DNA of 64,000 nt from Porodaedalea pini. Its lineage: Eukaryota > Basidiomycota > Agaricomycetes > Hymenochaetales > Hymenochaetaceae. The stretch lies in the NCBI GenBank assembly GCA_002794775.1, contig NBAY01000070.1:62001-126000 (forward strand), written 5' to 3'. Both the position numbers and the translations under genes were made by a program. The notes under the pieces are model-generated. The model was not told the DNA's origin, ran no database searches, and worked only from the letters and a program-made list of their open reading frames with translations. Positions 20,036 through 30,844 of this stretch are shown here, piece by piece. Every line of letters starts with the position of its first letter. Position 1 is the first letter of the stretch.

Positions 20036-22146
20036 ATGGACAACACTACAACTCCCGATACCGTCCCGTGCACCCCCACGTCTCCCAAGGATGGGGGGGG
20101 GTTCTTTGACACTGCCACAGGAGAAGTTGGGGGCTAGCAATCACATGCCAGCGGCCCCTGGTTTTTCACAGGAAACTGATGATGGCAACTGAGATGTGGG
20201 AGGCACACTTGTCGGCGCAGATCTCCCACGTCCATTGCAGCTACCATTGTCCTTGTTGGGCAGAGAAGTGGGTGGAGAGGGGGAACCCACCGGGGAAGTT
20301 GGAGTTCCCCCTGCCGAGTCTGTCCTGCCGAGTCTCGCCCAGCGTGATCCTTTCTCGTCACGTATGGAAGATTTCAACTTGGCTCTCAATGATCTCGAGA
20401 AGTCAAGTGAAGAGGCTCGCGAGGAGGCAATGGTGTATGTGTGGGCTACTTGGGTGCACTGCTTGTTTTTTTGTTTTGTTTTTGTTTTCTTGTTTTTGTT
20501 TCTGATACACCTTTTCTAGCGCTCCCTTTCTACCATGTGGGATGGCATTTCCGAGTGCGCCAAAGCCACCCAAATTTCTTTTACTGTGATGGACGTCCTT
20601 TTGGATGTGTTCCGGACTGAGGCTGAGGAGGCGGTGGAGAATGCGACTGAGGAGATGCTGCCCAAGCATCTCCGGTCCCTTATTGCTGAGGAGGAGGAGA
20701 AGGTGGCCAAGTGTAAGTGCAAACGTGAGCTCGTTGCTGCTGAGCGTGCACACACTGCTGCTGAGGCCCAGGAGAGGGTAGAGCATCGGGCTCGTGAGGA
20801 TGCCGAGCGTGCCAAACAGGCTGTGGAGGAGGCGTGATTCTGGCTCGAGCGTACAGATCTCCTGGTGGCCAAACAGGCTTGGGAAAAGGAGGAGTGCACG
20901 GCAAAGCTGAGAGGTGTGTGTGAGTCATTGCGTGCGCTGTATCCTACAGCGACCGATGAGGAGCTCCAGGGCCGACTCCAACATATGGTTGGTCCTCCTC
21001 TGCTGGTTTTGTCTGCAATCCCTTCTGCTCCTACTCAGTCGATTCTGTCTCTGCCCCGTTGTGGATCGCGTATGCATCAGCCTCACCCTTGTCCTGTCCT
21101 CACACGTTCGGGAGCAGAAAGCGGGGTGGTCATTTCTCCCACGTTGTTGCCTCAAGCTGGTTCGGATGTGAGTGCTGTGTCTTGTCGAGGTGCTGGTGGG
21201 CCCACTGCACCCCTTCATAGGACTTCCACCTCTCCTTTCCTGGCTGCACTGGCTGGGACTGTAAAAACTGATCCTTCGACAGTCAGCGGAAGCACCTCAT
21301 CCATGAAGATACCACGTGAGGTGACGAAGGTGAACATTCCTTTCTGTACCAATCCTGATCTTCATGGTTGACTGTTCCCATGTAGGTTGGTGGTTTGCAC
21401 ACACATTCTGAGGTGGTGGCAGCTAACATCCCTCCTACAAAGCCTGGGACGAAGCGAAAGCCGGTTGTGGTTGAATCCAGCGGTGACGAAGGACCTTCTC
21501 ATCCTGGTCCGTCCAAGGTTCTGCGTGCTGCGGTGTGTCCTCTGTGAGAGATGCGAAGCCTGAAGAGGCCATTTCTGATGGCCTGGACCTGGATTTGCTC
21601 AGAGGTGGGGTACACCTAGGGCGGACTGTTCAGTTTGCCCTCGCTTGCGACACTTGCATTGTCGCAGGCGCGTCATGCGATGGTGTCCCCAAGAGTCGGC
21701 GGTGCACCCGCTGTTCGTGGAATAAGGCATGCTGTGTCTTCGAGAGGTTCCGCAGGCAGCGTGGTGGTACCCAGCTCGCTCCTCTTGTGCTTTCCATGGC
21801 GGACCCGATCAGTATCGGCGGCGCAGTCTGGCAGTTCGGGGATGTGCCTGACTACTCTGACACAGCTTCTGTTGACGTCCTGGTCAGGGCGTTGGCTAGG
21901 AATGTCGCCGAGTCTTGCGTGTCAATTCACGAGTGCCAGGCTGCCATTTGTCATCATCTTGAGGCATATGAGGCTTGTGTCAATGAGCTTACGTGTTGTC
22001 TCAGCGAATACGAGGAGGTTGAGGGCTGGATGCCACCTATGCCATTCCTTGACAAGGAATCTTTCATTAACTATCAGACTGTTCAGGAACAGGAGAAGGA
22101 AGAAAAGGAAAAGAAGAAGAAGGGAAAAGGGAAGGGTAGAAAATAG
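20036..22146 (+). pseudogene. Antisense spliced gene in element D with Zn2Cys6-type cluster and coiled coil
   Basis: The gene runs opposite to gag-pol. Predicted exons are 20036-20125, 20172-20432, 20520-21329 and 21386-22146; the three introns (46, 87 and 56 bp) have GT-AG ends and all keep phase 0. The product is about 640 aa. It has a long Glu/Ala-rich coiled coil in exon 3, then near residue 430 a cysteine cluster CDTC-X6-C-X8-CTRC-X6-C, which matches the fungal Zn2Cys6 spacing, and a Lys-rich tail (KEKKKKGKGKGRK). Breaks are TGA at 20190 and 20835, both readable as former CGA, and an apparent extra TG near 21533. It ends about 220 bp from the stop of pol, tail to tail. The cluster suggests DNA binding; the function is unknown. 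Confidence 0.62.
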
Positions 22147-22363
22147 GGTAGTTTTGCTGTTTGTTATTTATTTAAGGGAATTTAGTCTATGGTTGGTACC
22201 ATGTTAACTGTGCTTTACAACAGAAGTACAAGATTCAGCTTTTCCTTCCAGGCTCGGTAGGGTACTGTTTTTTGTGTATTTCGCTGTTTCGAAGTTTGAG
22301 AGTAGGGGTTTATTGTGTGAAAAGAAACGGAATGAGAACGAATATCAAAAAGAATAAGGGGTA

Positions 22364-25300
22364 TCATGATTCGGATTCGGTTCCAGAGTCGGTGTCGAGG
22401 ATTTCTGTTGGTTGTGGCCGATCCTCGGCACCGAGCTCCTCCCCTTCGATTTTTGAATGTTTGTTGGCGAGATCATCGAGTTCTGAGTCAGTTTGCTCCA
22501 CTATCTGGGTGACTGGGGTCAATATGTTTGCTCGTGGGTGGTACGGGATAACTCTGAAGGCTGCGTATCATAGTGCTGAGACTGCGCCTGTGAGTTCTGT
22601 GAGAATGTACGATCCTCCAGTTGTTCGGTGAACAACTACCATCGGTCCGAGGTATTTGGGTTTGGCTTTTTGGCTTAGTTCCATGTCAATTCGTGAGTTT
22701 TGAACCAGAACCAGGGCTCCAGGGCCAAAGTCATAGTCTCAGATCGTGTTTTGGTAGTGTTTTTCAAATTGCTGGATTGATTTGAAGCGAGCGCGCATGA
22801 CTGCCAAGTGTACTCGTTTCAAGTCTTCTGGTCGATGCTAAAGTGCCCTTGCTTGTGCTGTGAGTAGTTCTGACTGGGATACCTTTGATGTATATACTGG
22901 TGACATGTATGTTTGTTCGGCCAAGTCGAATGGAAGGATCAGCTGGACTCCATGGACCATGTAGTATGGTGAATATCCCATTGCTTTCTGAATCGTGATC
23001 CTCTCTGCCCATATGGCATGGTATGCATGTTGTGACCATCAGGTTTCGTTGTTCCCAGCAAGTTTCATCAGTGTTTCCTGAAGGTCCCTGTGGCACCGCT
23101 CTACGATTCCGTTTGCTCTCGAGTTATAGGGGGAGATTCGGATATTGTGGACTCCGTATCTTGCCAACATCCTGATTACTTCGCTGTCGAATGATGGACC
23201 ATTGTCTGAAACGATCTCGTGTACATAACCCCATCGACATATGATGTCCTGGAAGATGAAGTTGGCGATTGATCTCGAGTTGTCAGTGTGTAAGAGTCGG
23301 AATTCCGGGTAGCCTGTGAGCGAGTCTCTTGCCTGGACGATATACCTGAATCCCCCTGATTTGGGCATGAGCATTACATCTATGTATACCCTGGTGAATA
23401 GTGGCGCTGGTGTTGGGACGTTCGGCGGAATCCGTACGTGAGTGAATTGCTGAGTCTGGCACAAGTGACATGTCTTCAGGAACCAATGTATGTCGGAACT
23501 CATCATGGGCCACCAAAATCGATCGTGGATTCGTAGCTGTACTGAAAAGAATCCTTTGTGTCCCAGGTCATTGTGTGCAGACTGCATGACCGAGAGTCGG
23601 CAATCTCATGCGAGTACGAGTTGGTGTGGTCCCAAGTATCGTTTCCTCCAAAGTTGTCCATCTGTGACAAAAAACCGAGTTGCCTTTGTTACGAAGTGTC
23701 GAAATTCGTTGTCTGACATGTCTTCTGGTTTCTTTGGGTCACTGAGAAACTCCTTGATTTTTATCAACTCTTGATCAGCCGATTCTGCTGCAGCTGTCTG
23801 GGGAATGGTGGGAGGGTCAGTAGCGGGAGGAATGTCTCCAGTGTATGCTATGAATATGAAGGCATACAGATTGTCGATCCATTCTTTGTAGTTTTCATTG
23901 TCTGGAGGGTTGGTGTCTGCTTGCTTTTGCCGACTGAGTCCGTCTGGGCCTGTATGCCGAGTGCCTGGTACATGGATAATCGTGAAGTGGAACAGTAAGA
24001 TTCCAGCAATCCACCAATTGATTGTTGCGTTTGGCTGGATATCTGGGTTGTTGATCATGCCTTTAATGTACTTCACGTCAACTTCAATGTAGAAGTGGTC
24101 CAGTCCTATTAGGTAGATCCGTGCGTCGTGGAGTGCCCTCATGAGCCCAAACAGTTCTACTTTTGGCTGTGAGTAGTTCTGTTCTCTCTCGTTCCATGTT
24201 GCAGACATAAAATGGGCTGGGAATCGTTCTCCATTTTCTCCGATCTGTAAGAGAATCGCTCCATATCCTTGAATCAACAAATCTATGCAGAGGTGGACCG
24301 GTCTCCCGCATTTGTAGTCGATTGGCCTGATGGCTCCAGACTCAGCGACTGCCTTCTTAAGTTGGTTCATCGATCGCTGTTCGAGTTTTCTGAATGAGAA
24401 GGGGACGTCTTTTCCAGTGAGTCGGTTCAGATCATATGCCAATCGGGCGAAGTCATTGATAAAATGCCTGAGGACTCCTGCAGTTCTGAGGAATGATCGA
24501 ACATCCATAATGTCTTCACAGGGAGGCCAGTCGATGACCTTTTGGACTTGTGCTTCATCTGGGACTTGTCCTGAGTAGTTGCAGGTATGGCCGACTATCA
24601 CAGCCTCGGGTGCAGCAAGTACCAACTTTTTCCCGGACAGAGTTGCCCCAACTACTTTGAATCTTTGGAGGACTCGGTTGACGTCATTTAAGTGTTCCCA
24701 TATGAATCGGCGGATTCCTGAATTTTCCAGGATGGTCTCGTATGATCCGTCCTGTAACTCATATCGTGTGGCCGGCCCTTTTATGGGTACATCGTCAATG
24801 TATGGGAATGCCACATCTGGGATTTCGTCCTTCAGGATGAATGTGACATTGGTGTGCATGATTTGCTGGGAGTTCATATACCCCATGGGAATTGATGTGA
24901 GTCAGAATGCTCCTAGTGGCGTCTGGAATGTCGTTATGTCCCTACTTCATATGGCGAGTTTCCTTTGGTCGAACACTATGAATAAGTCCAAGGTTGTATA
25001 ACAGGATCGGCCACCAAAAGACTTGGCGATGTGTTTGATTGGATATGGCACCGATGGATCTCGTATTGTGACTGCGTTTAGTGGTTGAAGATCGTGGACT
25101 ATTCTCAGTGACTTTCTGTCCTTCTTTACTACGCAGAACCACCTGGATCGATACAATGAGTTTGATGGTTCGTAAATGCTGGACATGATTTTGTCTTTGA
25201 TGATTGTGACGACCCTGTCGAATATCCCCAGTGGGATGGGAATATTCTTCAGTACCCATGGAATATGCTCGATCGTTGGGATAAGAACTGGAGCAAAGTA

Positions 25301-25924
25301 ATCATAGTCGAGTGCGCCCTTTTCTGTTTCGTCCCATGCAAACACCATTTCCTGTGTCCGAATAACCCACCACACAAGATCCTTTTCTTCAGGGAGTAGG
25401 AATCTGGCCAGATCTATGTCCATTTCATCATATCATTCCTGGGTGAGTCATTTCCCAGGTGAGAATGGTGGCAGATGGGTTGGTAAATCTGGAAGGTCCT
25501 TTAGAGGATCGGGGTGCTGTGTCCTGGTGATTCGGTATTCTTCGGGGAGTGTGGTTGGTACCGGCTTTATACGATCGGCGACCTTCTTGTATTTGTAGAA
25601 GGGTTGAGTCATTTGGCAAGTTTGACTTGTTCGAGGAAGTAGAGATTCATTGTCATATGGGTGATTGATAGAGAATAGTCCTGTTGTGTTGTTTGTTTGG
25701 GTTTTGTTGTTTTCCGTATTTTGTTTTGGTTTTACGCCTCCTTTTTCTGTGACAGTGATCTCGATAGACTGTCTGTCAAAAGAAATATGTACTGTGTTTG
25801 ACTCCGGGGTATCTGTGGTATAGCATGGTTGTGCCTCTGGTTCGTCTCGTTGATATTGTACCGATTCATTGACTATCAAAAATCCTCGTCCTCGGCTGGT
25901 TGCTTTCGTCATGTTCATTCTCAA
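22364..25924 (-). pseudogene. Pol of element D (RT, RNase H, integrase), interrupted by stops
   Basis: One minus-strand frame runs from about 25924 to the TGA at 22364. It holds the RT N-terminal part (VVKKDRKSLRIVHDLQPLN near 25110), the RT active site YIDDV (near 24795), RNase H (near 24290), the integrase zinc site (HNDLGH ... CHLCQ near 23580-23455), the DDE core (IDVMLMP, VSDNGPSF, GIVERCHRD) and a C-terminal GPMVV motif near 22650. I see no chromodomain. In-frame stops are TGA at 25448, 24947, 23606, 23039, 22739 and 22568, and TAG at 22838. Removing them conceptually leaves a continuous polyprotein, so decay is by point mutation rather than deletion. It is in the -1 frame relative to gag-PR. 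Confidence 0.88.
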
Positions 25925-26028
25925 GTTGGAACTGATACATCTTCTTCCGTTACCGGGTGGATTAGTTCCAGTACCTGGTCGTCAATGTCTATATCCACCA
26001 ACTGAGCCTTGCAGTGTGTGAGGAATGG

Positions 26029-28813
26029 TCAGCTGAGTAGGATGTCAAATGGTGCTGGGTGTACGACCTGTGCTTGTACGAGTACTGAGAATCCTCCGAG
26101 TCCTATCCTGAGTCGTGGTATTAGTCCAAGCGATTGGGTCCTAGACACGTCTGCTGTTTCGATAGTGATTCGTTCGTTATTTAGAGTCGGCGATCCTAGG
26201 TGTTTCCATACATCCTGAGAAAGCCCTATAAACGAAGCTCCAGTGTCAAGTAGTCCTTCTACCTCGACTTTTCCATCCAGCCATACATCGATGACTCGAA
26301 TTGGTACAGTCGCTGGTGTGATTGGTTCCCTTTCCATTGTTTCATCTGGCAATCCTGGCCTGGGTCCTACTGAGTACATGGCTGTGCCTTCCTCTTCAAG
26401 GTTTATTGGACTTCGCTTTGCCGTCATCATCTCCTTGCACTTTCGTCTGACTTCTGGCAAAGTTGCCAACAGTTCTCGACCTGATATCGACACCGTGGAA
26501 TCCAAGAATCGGCGAAATACTGCATCGACCATTGCGGGGTCGTTAGCCAGTGTGTTGTATTTGAACTGAGGCCTCTGTATGTCTATTGTTGGATTGGGAT
26601 GTCCAGGCTTCGGTTCCATCCTTTCCCGTGGTGGTGCTACATGGACTTGCGTAGGCTTGCTCAGTGGAATAGAGTTGGGTACCGATTCTTCAGTTGTTTT
26701 GGGCTCGACTGATTCTGTCTCCTTTCCTTTGACTGTTTCAGTTTCTGGTACACCCGAGTCTGTAGCTGGTTCGTGTCCCTCTCATTCTTTCGCTGGTTTC
26801 ATCGGGTGCTTAGGTGAGGGAGAGTTGGCTTTTCCTATATTTGCCAGTCTCGCCGATTGTCTCTGCTGTCCATGAGAATTGCCTGTATCGTCAAACCGAA
26901 CCTTTCTTCCTTCCCCTATGTATTTGTCCTGAATTTCTTTGATGTGGGCTTCCTCCATACCTGGCTGGGTCGGCATATACATACTTGGTCCTGATATGGC
27001 GGGGTAGTACATATCAAACAAGTTCGCCATTTGGTGTGGTGGTGGATCTCATAGCGCTGTCATGTCGACAGGAATAGTCGTACCCGGAGGGACTTCGTTC
27101 GGGTGGTCTCGGTAGTACAAGTTCATTCGATCCAGTAGAGAAGAGCCTTGAGGTCCCGGTGGCAGTCGTGTTCCTCCTGGCATCACAATGAATCCTTGCA
27201 CATCCAAGGCCAATAGTCGCCAGTTCAGCAACATGTCCCTGATCATACAGTCCCTGAATAGGTGTGCAGTGCTGTGGCACATTGCACACGTTCGGGGTCC
27301 TGTATTCCTTACCTGCATACTTCTGACTGGAGGTGGGCCTCTCAGTGGTGCCCTGTATTCTTCATGTGGCCATCCATAATCGTCAGGTCACTGGTACTCC
27401 CGTAGTTCATTATGGGCATATGGCCGATCTCAAGTGTACCAATCATCGTAGTCTTGCCTTCGATAATCCTCCTTCCTTTCGCCCCAGAGATCCCATATCT
27501 CGGCTTGTAAATCTGATACCATGCATGTGAGCAGGCTCAGTTCTGAGTCCTCTCGTTTAATGGGGTTTGGTGCATATGGTCCAGATGCTGCGGCAATGTG
27601 TTGCTGAGTAAAATATGGAGGTGCTGTGGGTATCCCAAATGTTCCATACTGCGGTACTGCATATCCTTGCTGCGCCCCAGGACCAGTTACTAGGACTCCT
27701 CCTGCTATAAGTTGGTTGAGTTCATTGTATAGTACTGGTATATCCCAAGGAACGCCAGCTGGGTGTCGAAAGTCAACCAACCGAAGTTGTTGTTTGAGAT
27801 GCTGATTGGTGAGCCGGTTTAGACCTTCTCAATAGAACTGCTTTTGATCTAGATCCGAAATGACTCCTTCTTGAACTAGATATGATGTAATACACATAAA
27901 GCTTCGATGGTATTCTCCCAGGGCAGCCGTGCTCATCAAAACCTTGTTGGAATTCTCAGTGACAAAATTGACTAGATCTCTGTAAGTGTATCTTATCGTT
28001 GCCACTGGATAGAAGCCTAGGGTGGCTGTTTTGAATGACGCAAAATCATTTTGTCGTGCCTGTGGGAGAGTCGACCATAGTAACTTCCTCACGTACCGGT
28101 GCATAGTAACATGCCCAATTGATTTTCTGTAGATCGGTGATTCCTGCATTTGATCCTAAGATGTTAACCTCTTTGAAGAATCGTGGGATCCCTTCTGGTT
28201 CTACATCAGCGTTCATTGCTGGTGCTCGTTTGTCATGTCTGTTTGGCATTGTTGCTCCTGGAACCGGAGGATTTGGTCTGGTGATTGGGAGATTTCTGGA
28301 CTCGGCAAGGTCTGGAAGAGGATTGGCTATGTTGGGTATGGGTTGCGTTGGTGGTGCCATTGGTGGGGCTTGTGAAGGTCCTTGGCTCGATCCTTGTGCG
28401 GTAGAATTAGCCATGACTGCTCTGACTATTGGTGGCACCACAATATGGAAAGTCGGCGGAGCCGGTGTGGGTACACGTGAGGGTGGAGTTGGTGTCCTTC
28501 TCGGCTGTTCTGGAGTCGAAGGGCAAGTTTCTGGGTATGGGTCTGTGATCCTTGATATCACAATAGGTATCGATCCTTCTGGAGTTGGTGGTGGTGGTGG
28601 CGGGACTAGTTCTTCCTCTGATGTTCCGGACTGATTCTGTGGTGATTCTGGGGTTGATTGTTCTTCTTGGTCAGGGGTAGGATTCTCAGGTTCAGAGTTT
28701 TGTTCTGTTGGTACTTCTATTGGTCCTCCTGTTTGAATCAGAGGTTCATTGATCCATCTTCTGATGGCTTGTCTGCCCCAATTAAGTGGTGACCCTGGTC
28801 TTGTGGGTGACAA
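26029..28813 (-). pseudogene. Gag-protease of element D, interrupted
   Basis: The N-terminal part (28813-28046) is proline-rich. A frame change near 28070 joins it to a second frame that runs down to 26029. That frame contains a capsid-like region, a CCHC knuckle (CAMCHSTAHLFRDC, CX2CX4HX4C, near 27290) and a retropepsin motif LLDTGAS near 26255. Stops in the second frame are all TGA (27829, 27430, 27049, 26782, 26029), each at a site that would read CGA before a C-to-T change. So protease belongs to the Gag frame and RT follows in the -1 frame. I did not find the shift site. Confidence 0.82.
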
Positions 28814-29440
28814 CGATCTGAGTGATTGGTTTCAATACGGCATTGCCAATTCTCGTGGTCCTGGCAATACCAGTCTCCTGACCACTTCTTCGGATCTGGA
28901 GCGACTTCGTTCCCTTGTTGGACTCCTGTATCCTTTGAGGCCTGGGTTCCTTTCCTCGCTTTTGGGTGTTCCTCTGGGTCTTTGAATCTGCCAACTGAGT
29001 GGTGTACTGGCGATGCTGAAATGTGAACTGTTGCCGGTTACAAAGCTTCCTGGGATACGAAGTGATACTGGGGTTTCGATGAGATCAGGTAGGATCCTTC
29101 TAGGTTCGACTGGTCATCCTTGTTCTTGAGTGAGTTCTGGTTCGGTTACTGAGGGTGGCTGTTGTTGCTCGGTGTCTTGAAGTGTGTTTTCTGGGTCGGT
29201 GGTTCCAGATTGGCAAAAGGTGACGAGGATGCTTCTCTGGGAGTGTGTAAGATTCATGGGGTGGCTGTGGTTGGTGGGTGTCCTCTTGGTCTTCCTTGGC
29301 CTCATCCTCTGGGTGGTGGTGGTGGGTTGCTTGGTTCTTCCTGAACCTTTGCTTGTATGCACATAGAGCGCTGAGGTGCTTCAGACGTCGACCTGATACT
29401 TAGGTGAGGCACCTTGTCCCCCTCGCAGTGGGCTCCAATG
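28814..29440 (-). other. Leader and tRNA-type primer site of element D
   Basis: About 630 bp separate the 5' LTR from the first gag methionine. Three bases after the LTR the coding strand reads TGGAGCCCACTGCGAGGGGG (29437 downwards), a tRNA-type primer site starting TGG. Element E has the same block with one difference (62169 onward). I cannot name the tRNA. The rest of the leader shows no convincing reading frame. Confidence 0.7.
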
Positions 29441-30274
29441 TGTAGGGGTGCAGACTCTTCTAATCCAAAGGGCGATTTGAGCTACAGCTTGTGATTGACC
29501 CAAGGGGAACTGTGGTGACTCAGTATACCGAGAGGGACAACCTAAGTAGAGCGAGGTTTGAGATATGAAGACTCGGCGATATGGATATGTGCGGGATTCC
29601 GGTTGGACCAAGACTTGGGCAGGTAGAATCAGCACTTGTGGCAGCAGCCAAGGGCGTTCGGTGATTGGGTGATGGAGTTCTGAGAGTCGGTGACAGGGTC
29701 GGTGTATACTGTTTTCAGAATGAGAGCCGGGCGAGTAGTGCGTAGTAATGCATGTAGTAGATTGCAGTCTAGAGGTGGAGAGGGGACTGTCTGTCTCTGT
29801 ACTTGTCTTGTATCTCCCTATCTCTGTCTGTCCATTTACAAACTACCGCAAATTTATACTAAACTGAAGCAGAGAAAGCGGTGCAAGACTTGGCCAAGTT
29901 TGTGTGAACAGATGTGAAGGTGAGTCAACGATCAGCCTGCGCACATCATGCAGCCGATCATCGTGGAGTGATGTTATAGTGCCCAACCTGCTCTCTTGTC
30001 TCCCACCACTGCACACCCGTATCCCACGTCCTTGTCCTACTCACCTAATTCCTTCCACCTGTGCCCACGAGAGTCGGTCATCCATGTGCTGATCGAGTTC
30101 GTGCGACATCCGTCTGTCCTATTGTGTCCATACCAAGAATTATAACAAAGAGTCGACCGCCAATTATGAATGTATCAATGGTAATGTTCGGTGGCCGGTA
30201 AAGGGAGTCAAAGAAGTAGTGTAAGTGAGGGGAGAAAGACTCAGCCGGTGCATAGGCGATGGTTAATCGCTACA
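29441..30274 (-). repeat. 5' LTR of element D
   Basis: This 834-bp mate of 16613-17446 begins TGTAGGGGTG and ends CGCTACA on the plus strand. The sequence just outside it (CCAGGCAGGGTTGAGG) belongs to the leader of element C and matches the leaders of A and B. Confidence 0.93.
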
Positions 30275-30411
30275 CCAGGCAGGGTTGAGGGTTGTTGTTT
30301 AGGGGGTTTACACATTGAGTCCATCAAGGAGAGGGCTCCTCTAGACCGAGTAAAGGCGAGTCGACAGTGACGATGTATGCTGGGGATGAGCCTAGGTGGG
30401 TTCTGCTTTTA
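30275..30411 (-). other. Leader remnant and self-priming site of element C
   Basis: This is the part of the C leader on the far side of element D. It aligns with the leaders of A and B. Bases 30400-30410 read GTTCTGCTTTT on the plus strand and are complementary to the AAAAGCAGAAC block at 30610-30620 in the adjoining LTR. The self-priming pair therefore survives even in the oldest copy. Confidence 0.8.
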
Positions 30412-30813
30412 TGTTAGGTGGGAGTCTGGGAGACAGCTCAGACTGGGCAGGCCTCGGCTAACTGTCGTCTGGGATGTGCTATACACAAGCAGGAACTCAG
30501 GACATGCTGTACTCAGGCTAGGTCATCGCAGAGGTAAGAGGATTAATACAATATAGTCTACTACAGGAGGGGGACACGGTCTCACCTAGATCATCGCAGA
30601 GGTAAGAGGAAAAGCAGAACAGGTGTTCAGATGCAATTCCTCTTCCTTATATACAGCGATCACCTTGTGAGAACTGGTTGCCCAATTGCCTTGACGAGCG
30701 CCAACCAGGGATCTGAACTGTCCAGAACAGCCTGATATGGCCCTGCACCTACCTCAACTTCAGGTTTCAATCGCTATAGTTATAGGGTCTGCGTTGGGAG
30801 CTTGATTCTGACA
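30412..30813 (-). repeat. 5' LTR of element C (right end uncertain)
   Basis: The LTR starts TGTTAGGTGGGAG and keeps the two AGGTAAGAGG repeats, the AAAAGCAGAAC start block (30610-30620) and the TATA block (30647-30653). Beyond about 30665 it no longer aligns with the U3 part of A and B. I end it at TGACA (30809-30813) because LTRs of this family end that way, but that choice is weak. The mate would be left of the window. Confidence 0.55.
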
Positions 30814-30844
30814 GAATCAAGCACTTTTCCAAAGCTTCTGAATC

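Larger units (their letters stand above)
16613..30274 (-). mobile_element. Element D: 13.7-kb Ty3/Gypsy element with extra genes, inserted in the leader of C
   Basis: Two 834-bp LTRs (16613-17446 and 29441-30274) flank a 12-kb interior on the minus strand. By eye the LTRs differ at about 35 positions, all transitions. Flanking 5-mers are TCTGG and CCAGG, so the target duplication is not clean, but the flanks rejoin into the leader of C. The coding order is gag-PR, then RT-RNaseH-IN in the -1 frame, then about 5 kb holding an antisense spliced gene, a 311-codon ORF and a third degraded ORF. At 13.7 kb it is more than twice the length of A. The family differs from A-C: different LTRs, a tRNA-type primer site and no chromodomain that I could see. 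It is decayed, mostly by CGA to TGA. Confidence 0.93.
1..30813 (-). mobile_element. Element C: outermost, degraded Ty3/Gypsy chromovirus, split by B and D
   Basis: This is the oldest copy of the chromovirus family. Its left end lies outside the window. The surviving parts are pol and the 3' part of gag (1-2856), the 5' part of gag and leader (15440-16612), the rest of the leader (30275-30411) and a 5' LTR (from 30412). Element B interrupts gag and element D interrupts the leader. Rejoining the flanks of B restores the gag frame seen in copies A and B once one CTTCT target copy is removed. Codons match copy A throughout, but with many CG to TG/CA changes, stops and a loss of the frameshift heptamer. 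I infer that it is non-autonomous. The right-hand limit is uncertain because the U3 part of the LTR does not align with A or B. Confidence 0.8.

Noticed and set aside
20190..27831. UGA recoded as an amino acid in element D
   Set aside because: The stops sit where CGA is expected and the LTR pair shows the same CpG transitions, so methylation decay is simpler. Kept as a test, not a claim.
28749..28985. Plus-strand frames opposite gag of D and LTR frames such as 29162-29366
   Set aside because: They are antisense shadows or low-complexity G/T-rich frames without domains.
16608..30279. A clean target-site duplication for element D
   Set aside because: Flanks are TCTGG and CCAGG, matching at only three of five positions; later mutation is possible but I do not claim a duplication.
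30814..30844. GAATC at 30814-30818 and 30840-30844 as target copies
   Set aside because: The left end of C is outside the window and the solo LTR is not followed by GAATC, so the two words may be chance.
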